Assembly (NCBI RefSeq): GCF_036373705.1
Contig: NC_089851.1
Coordinates: 2,697,920-2,761,919, forward strand
DNA: 64,000 bases
Origin: Amia ocellicauda
Taxonomy: Eukaryota; Chordata; Actinopteri; Amiiformes; Amiidae
Reading direction: 5' to 3'
The notes under the pieces: model-generated
The model's input: the letters and a program-made list of their open reading frames with translations, nothing else
The model's database searches: none
Told to the model about the DNA's origin: nothing
Part shown: piece by piece, positions 57,653 to 64,000 of the stretch
How the letters are laid out: every line of letters starts with the position of its first letter
Position numbering within the stretch: the first letter of the stretch is position 1
Made by a program: the position numbers and the translations under genes

Positions 57653-59692
57653 GTCTGTAAGTGCAGTGTCTACCCACAGTGACTGTGCCTGAGAGGAGCA
57701 GCAACTGCGAAAGTGTCCGGCAGCGCTGCAGAGCTACACTTCTGAATCGCCCGGCCTGTCGTTCGATCTCGCCCATCTTCATGCACTGCCCGGCACTGCA
57801 CTGTATGTGTACTTTGCACAGAGGATTGAGTGGCTGGATTTTCTGACAGGCTTCCATCCATGTACCGCTTTAACACAGATGAACCCTGAGACGCTGTTGT
57901 GAGCGAGCTGACCCTAAAGGCTATCGGTTTCCTGCATGTATTCTTAAGTGAGCGAGTAAGAGGCACTGGGCTTAATCAATAAGACATCAACCTTATTTTC
58001 AAGCACACCTGAATATTTGTTTTGAAATGTTCTTGTTGCTGTGGTCAGTATTCGTTTCCACAGTCAGCTGTGAGGTTCTCTTCTGTCCTTTTTGGCCCGA
58101 GTGCCGTCATTACATACTTCTTCCATTTGTACTTCAGTTTGGATTTCTGAAAGTTTCATTGAACTGACCTGCTCTCTTCTATTTCGCTGCAGTCCTCAGT
58201 GTCAATGTGTCCGGCTGCCGCGATGGCCTCCGTCTGTAACGCCGCCTGCAGCTTCACTTGCAGGGCTAATGTCTATTCCAGCTCAAGGGAAAGTTGCTTC
58301 CTTTTTTCCCACCACACTTGCACAAAATTCCACTAACGGTGCTTTGCCAAGAAGTTTTATCGCATTCATGAATCTGGAAAAAGTAACAGAGGTGCACATT
58401 TTGCAGGAGACATTAGGTAAGAAATCAAGCTGAAATTTCACTGACGGATTTCTGAATATGAACTGTGAGTTTATGTGTAGGAAGGGAAAAAAGTGTGAGG
58501 CAATGTTTTGCAGCGACCCAACACAAGGCAAGTGTGCGTTACCGGTTTGTGCCCAGGGATGTTGAGGCTGCTTCACGTGTGCTCGCCCCCCAGGCTTGTG
58601 TGGGTCCCGGAGAGGGGGTCTGGGACGTGCCAGGGGCCCCGGTGGGTGTCCATTGAAGGAGCGCCGCGCTGGTTCCAGCTGGCCCGCCTCACAGTGCGGA
58701 TGAAAGGGGCCATTCTGAGGCAGACTAATTTAGGCCGAGGGTGGGATTGTGGCGGCGCGCTCTCCCCGTCGCTTCACTGGAAACTCACCACCTTCTTTCT
58801 TAGCAAAGCCTGATCACACAAAGAAACGCCTGTCCGGCTCCACGGTTCTCATCCCACCCCGCCTCGCTGAAAAGACAGCCTAGACAGGGTCGTTATAAAA
58901 GAAGGATGCCGTTTAAAATAAATACTGCCATCCAGTAATATTTTATTATTCAGACATTACATATATAACCGTAACAGTTTTGGTTTGTTTTTCCAGTTCA
59001 ATACTGAGCTCCCGGCAGATATTTGAGTGGCAGAAATATGTGGTTTGATCACGATAACATTTTTAATTAAGATAAATCTGTAATGTACGCAGGTATAACT
59101 ATACCTTTCATGTGCCACTGCTTTCAAATGTTTTCAGAATGAAAGCAGGCTGTATTGCTCATGGGTGCACACATGAACCTGGAGGTCTAAATAGCTGTAG
59201 TCTTTCTCCCACCTGCCTGAAGCCCTGCGAATCAAGATGTTCCTTACAGACGTGTCCAGGTGTGAGCGAGGGACAGACCCCTGCGGTGATCTAAAAAACA
59301 AATAATAAAAATAACCTTGCCTTTTTATAGTGCCCCAGTAGCTCCCACAATGCACTCAACCTGAGTAAAGGATGTTTTAGGGACGGCCCAGGTTGATAAT
59401 GCCCAATCTGGAATTTAGGGGTCAGCACCAACTAACACTGGAAAAAAAAAAAAAGAAAGAAAGTGAGCTGGTCTCTTAAGTCAGTGGAGGGAGACTGGAT
59501 CTCGGTTTACCTGAAAGAATGGAGGTGGAGGTTCACCCATTCTCTCTCAATATAGATCGGTGGTAGCCATGCTTTTCTTTACTGCAATGAACCCCCCCCA
59601 GAAAAAGCAGTCACCACACTTGTAAACAGTGTCTAAATCCCACAGCGCGAGGCCCGGACAATAATGGAGCAACACAGGAGTCTAGAAAGGAT

Positions 59693-59707
59693 TTTATTAT
59701 TTTTATT
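59693..59707 (-). terminator. Paired AATAAA on the minus strand, possible 3' end of a convergent gene (SMARCD3 by synteny)
   Basis: TTTATT at 59693-59698 and 59702-59707 reads as two AATAAA signals on the minus strand. In human, SMARCD3 lies next to CHPF2 and converges with it. No coding exon of SMARCD3 is seen up to the window edge, so the assignment rests on gene order only. Confidence 0.3.
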
Positions 59708-62700
59708 ACTCTTTACAACCAGCAGGACGCTCTCAGTTATGGATCACCTGTACAACTTGTAGGGGGGGAACCCCAACCCAAAAACAAACAAAAAAAACAC
59801 ACTTTCCTGCAAGATTTAGAAAAGGATTAGTTTGACGTCTTAATACTGATTGGAACGGGGGTCTGGCTCCAGCCCTCACCAGCCACATCTTCTTCACGGC
59901 GTAACTGAGCCCATTTAGTGCGGCAGGAGAAGCGCGGCTCTCTGCGATGTGAATCTACAGTACAGAGAAGTACACGACACGCCAAACTGGCGCCCCCGAT
60001 TCGCATCAGAGCTCAGAGAGAGGAGAAACAGACGAGCCAGCAGAACAACAACAACCAAAAAAAAGCTGCGTTAAATTTGCCCGCAGCACGTTTAAATGAA
60101 TAAATATATCCGTCCAGATGTGGGGATGGAAAGCCAATCCCAGAAGACTGTGGTTCTCAGGCACTGGAATCTAAACCCCCGCTAGCTTACACATTTTTTT
60201 AGTTTTCTTTTGCCTTTAATTATAATTTGCCACATAAGTTTTGTTTTTGTTTGTTTGTTGTGAAATGCCTCGGAGGGATGCCCTGGATAAAGCTGCTATT
60301 CCCAAACTGCGGTGAAGAATGAGGCCTGCAATTACCCTGCCTCCCGGTTCTCACTCCGCCTTCCTTTGCCAACACGGTACGGGCACCATTATGTTATCAA
60401 AAACATAAAACCCCAACAACAGATCGTTTTTTTCCTGGACAAGAACAATGTATTATTGCAACAGAACCTGCAAAACACATCGATACACCCCGTGGTGCCA
60501 GGAGTCAGTGGAGAGACGGCTGCTTGTGTGTGTGGGCGTCCGCAGGACCAGAAGGCCAAGTGATTCAACTCTGACTACTTCATTATTATCATTATAAAAA
60601 GTTAATTACTCTTCAGAAGAGAAGGATGAGATTTTTGGTTACAGATCGGAAGCCTACATTTTGTTGATTCCATTTCTTTCCACTAATAAACCACATCGAA
60701 CTGGATTAGTCTCGGGGGCCATATTAAGATCAGGCTAGTTCCTCTTTCTTGTTGGTTTTGGTGTTAGTACACTTCTATGTAAACCCCCAGCTGCAGTCAG
60801 GAGAGGAGGACCGGGGGAGGAGGGAGGATTTAGTGCCCTTCAACACAAAATGGGACACGAGGACAGGATGCAATAATGCTTTTGTTTTCTTTCCCCAAAC
60901 CTCCAACCCAACCAAAAAACTAAACACAGAAAGAGTTACACATAAAAGACACGTACCCTAGAGTGCCTCACAGGTTCAAGCTTTGGCAAACGCTACTGTC
61001 ATGTACATCCAAGCGGTCTCAGTAAGTCACAGCTGTAACTGTATCTTCCTCTCTCTCCCTTTCCCTCTGTACACGCCTTCCTAATACACTGAAATCACAA
61101 CACAGTTCATATTTATATAGCGCCTTTCGCTCTCTTTAATGTAGCCTGGGTGCTGTACATTGATTAGAGCCCCACCCTCCTCTCTCTGTCTGTCTCACGA
61201 GTCCCACAAGGAGCAGGAGTTGCAGTCCAGTCCAGTTGCTGGGCAGTGGGGGGATCCTGCACTTTTTCGGCACCCCCATGCAGACAATAATACGCACAGA
61301 CTGCTGTTCAGCTGCCTGTCGGGCCGGTTGTCCACGAAAAGGCCACACTCTAGCTCCGCCTCCGTGTCTGACGTGATCTGTGCTTTTTTTTAGAAAACAA
61401 ACGTAGCAACTCCAGGGATGAGTCTGTAGCACAGGAGCCGTAAACCCGCGGGTCAGACAGAGCCTCGGCTGGCTATTGGCACCACAGCACGTGCCCCCTC
61501 TCCCTCCCATCACATTACAAGCTGACTTTTGGGAAAGTAGAGTCCTGGCTGGCCCTCGGTCTTTGCTGGGGGTGTCTCAGCTGAAGACTCTCGTCCTTAT
61601 TCACCCTCTCATCAGCACAGACAGAGCTTTCGGCTCTCGAGTCGGAGAGGGGGTGGGCGTCTGTCCCGCGGGGCTGTGAGAGAGATTACTGCCCTCCTGT
61701 GGATCTTGCTTCATGTCAAAAACAAGATAATTGTATTATTCTTTTCCTTCAAAACGTGTCCATGCGGCATGCATAGGTTGCAAAAATCAAACCAAGAAAG
61801 AAAAAAAAAAAAAAATCCCTTTGCCAGCTGGGCGTCTCATGTCAAAGTAGCGTTTTCAACGTTTTTTATTTATTATTATTATTATTATTTTAGAACACAA
61901 TTTGTACGTCTCTAAGTGGACACCGCTATGTGATGACATGGTGGACAAGCACGCACACAGGGACTACGAAGTACAATCAGACGCCAGCAACGCCGGGCTG
62001 CCGCTGCGCAGACACTGTGTGATTAAGGCTCACATTTCAGAAAAACAAAACAGAAAAACAAAACACACCAAAACCAAACCGGGCAGAGTCGCTCACACGT
62101 GGCCACTGGGCCGCTTCAGAGATGGGGAACAGTGCCAGAGGGACCCGCTATCTCAGCACAGAAGGGTAGTCACTGCTCACCGTGAGTCACACTTTCTTAA
62201 GTCAGTGCGGCCTTCGTTCTCCCAGGGGGGGCTCCAACTTTGGCCTGATGCCGTGGCCCACCGCTGCCACCGCCACAGAGAAACATAAAAGAGAAACGCC
62301 CAGAACAAAGCGCCACTGCTTCCTGACCCCCCCAGTGAAAGGGTGGCAGAACCCTCTCATTTCTGTCAAAGAACAACAAGAGAAACAAACTCCAAAGCAT
62401 TTTTTTCCTTCATTTTCCATCACAGTACAATCATCAGATCAAGTGGCTGATTGAGAAATTATCAGTTGTTTTTTCTATTAACGCCCAAGGCTGGGGATCC
62501 TAACAGGCTTGCAGAGGCTTCATTCCCCACAATCCCCCATTCTCAGTGGCGGCCCGTCTCCCTGCACACCGGGGCGACTGCAGACCGTCCAGTTACTGAA
62601 CAAGCAGCGTTCTGGAGGCAGTTTAGCAAAACTCTCTTCCCTCTCTTTTAGCGACTCACATATACAGTTGAGCTGATTTGACAGGGTCAGCAAACTGACT

Positions 62701-64000
62701 GTACGTGATTCTAAGTTACCAAACTCTTTTTGCTACACATTTCTGCTACATTTCTTTCTTTCTCTTTAGTGCACTTGGTCATGCTTGTGGTTAAAGACAG
62801 TAGATTGAAACGATTGAGCACGATTGCTCATTTGCCCGGGGCTGTCTGGCAGTCGAGAGTGTGCCGTGGATTGCCAGCATTCCCCTCGAATACAGCCAGA
62901 GCCACAGCACAACTTCATGATGCGGTGGGTGACAGTGGAGTAATAATACCCCCCAGTGATAGTGCTGCACTCAGGGGACTTTGTGCAAGATGGACAAGGA
63001 TGACTTTTTAATACATTAAAGAGTGAATTTGGCTGTGGTGCACAATACGTTTGGCATGGAAACAGCTTCTAAAAGCCCATGACACACCGAGCAACCTCTC
63101 CCACTGGACTGGCCAGCTCAGTGACAGCCTTCAGCTTTACTGCTCAGAACCTCTCCGCAATGAACCAATCTGTTAATTATCTCACACGGCAGCCTGGGTT
63201 ACAGCGAACACCGAACGAACACGGCACAGACATACGGACCGTGGGGGGGTGGCGGGGCGGGGAGGCCGACATGTTGTAACACCTATTAAAATACAGCCCG
63301 ATGCTTCTACCGGATCTAGTTTTTCTTTTCAGTGTGACAGAGTGGAAATGCTTCACTTCTCCACACTGGCTACAAATAATAAGCACACGAAAATAAAAAA
63401 CCAACGCAAAGATCAGCACATTGTGAATGCTGAGGGTTCAGAGGGATGGGGGTTTTCTCTTGCCCTGAACACCCCAGTGGCAGTGACTCATCGCAGCTTG
63501 GTGATGCTGTGGAGAGTGCCCTCACCTACCTCCTGTGTTTATCTGGACAACTGCAGATTATTTTAGTCTGTTATTCTGTTAATTACGTATCCTATAGTCA
63601 AGGTACCTTCTGTGTTATAAATACAAGAGGACAAGTTCAGATTTCTATCAGGAATAAAAGCACAGTTTGCCTGTTTGACGAACAGCAGCACCAATGAGCC
63701 CTCCAGCTCTCCTACATCCTGCCTGTACGATGGAGCACTAAAAGGGCCGATGCTGTCACTGGCGCCATCTTGTGGCTGGCCAGGGTTTCGGCACCTGCTG
63801 CGCTGACTGCACTGCAGAGGGGTGGCTGTGGGGCACTGGGCTGTAGTCAGTTATGATACAGACAAACCTGCACCATCAAACAGGAGTGCAGTGCGAACGC
63901 CAGCGGACTGGAGCACAGATCACATGCCTGGAGGAGGAGGTCAGACCCGGCCGTGTCACCACGTCAGAGTGAAAATAATCATGTAATGCAGACATTTCCG
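59708..64000 (-). other. Non-coding tail of the window, possible 3' UTR or intergenic DNA
   Basis: There is no convincing reading frame on either strand. Simple sequence includes an A run near 61800-61815 and an ATT run near 61872-61890. If the paired AATAAA at 59.7 kb is real, part of this stretch would be a long 3' UTR. Confidence 0.25.

Noticed and set aside
61136-61513. 125-codon minus-strand frame as a SMARCD3 exon
   Set aside because: The translation shows no similarity to SMARCD proteins and has no splice sites.

Overview
The window is vertebrate nuclear DNA, most probably from a ray-finned fish. Genes are split by GT-AG introns, promoters are CpG-rich, and the intergenic DNA carries CR1-like and Tx1-like LINE remnants, a Tc1 transposase fossil, small inverted-repeat elements and microsatellites. 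I cannot name the species. Four protein-coding genes are well supported, each by exon-by-exon reading with consistent phases. Layout: 3.3-9.9 kb (minus) and 23.8-27.5 kb (plus) hold two paralogous RING-less TRIM-like genes (B-box, coiled coil, PRY/SPRY), arranged head to head. They share exon lengths of 96, 23 and 137 bases, and about 14 kb of repeat-rich DNA separates them. At 29.1-29.3 kb is an orphan promoter-like cluster (two ZNF143/THAP11-like motifs, a full CRE and a possible first exon) with no recognised gene downstream. 34.6-44.4 kb (minus) is ABCF2, a 612-residue twin-ATPase ABC-F protein in 14 coding exons. 48.3-57 kb (plus) is CHPF2, a 766-residue Golgi chondroitin-polymerising factor in 4 coding exons. 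A possible polyadenylation site for a convergent minus-strand gene lies at 59.7 kb. In human the order is ABCF2-CHPF2-SMARCD3 with the same orientations, so the last 4.3 kb may be SMARCD3 3' UTR, but no coding exon of it is visible. The most striking observation is inside ABCF2. Five of its introns (4, 5, 8, 10 and 13) each hold one copy of a roughly 130-nt sequence in the sense orientation. Each copy has a C-box-like motif, a D box (CUGA), a long terminal stem and two invariant internal blocks. The stem is preserved by compensatory changes between copies, most clearly in the divergent intron-4 copy. This looks like an expanded intronic C/D-box small nucleolar RNA family that would be processed from the ABCF2 pre-mRNA. 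I cannot assign it to a named family. The remaining DNA is intronic or intergenic, with old transposon fragments and a near-perfect 128-bp-arm inverted repeat at 21.9-22.2 kb.
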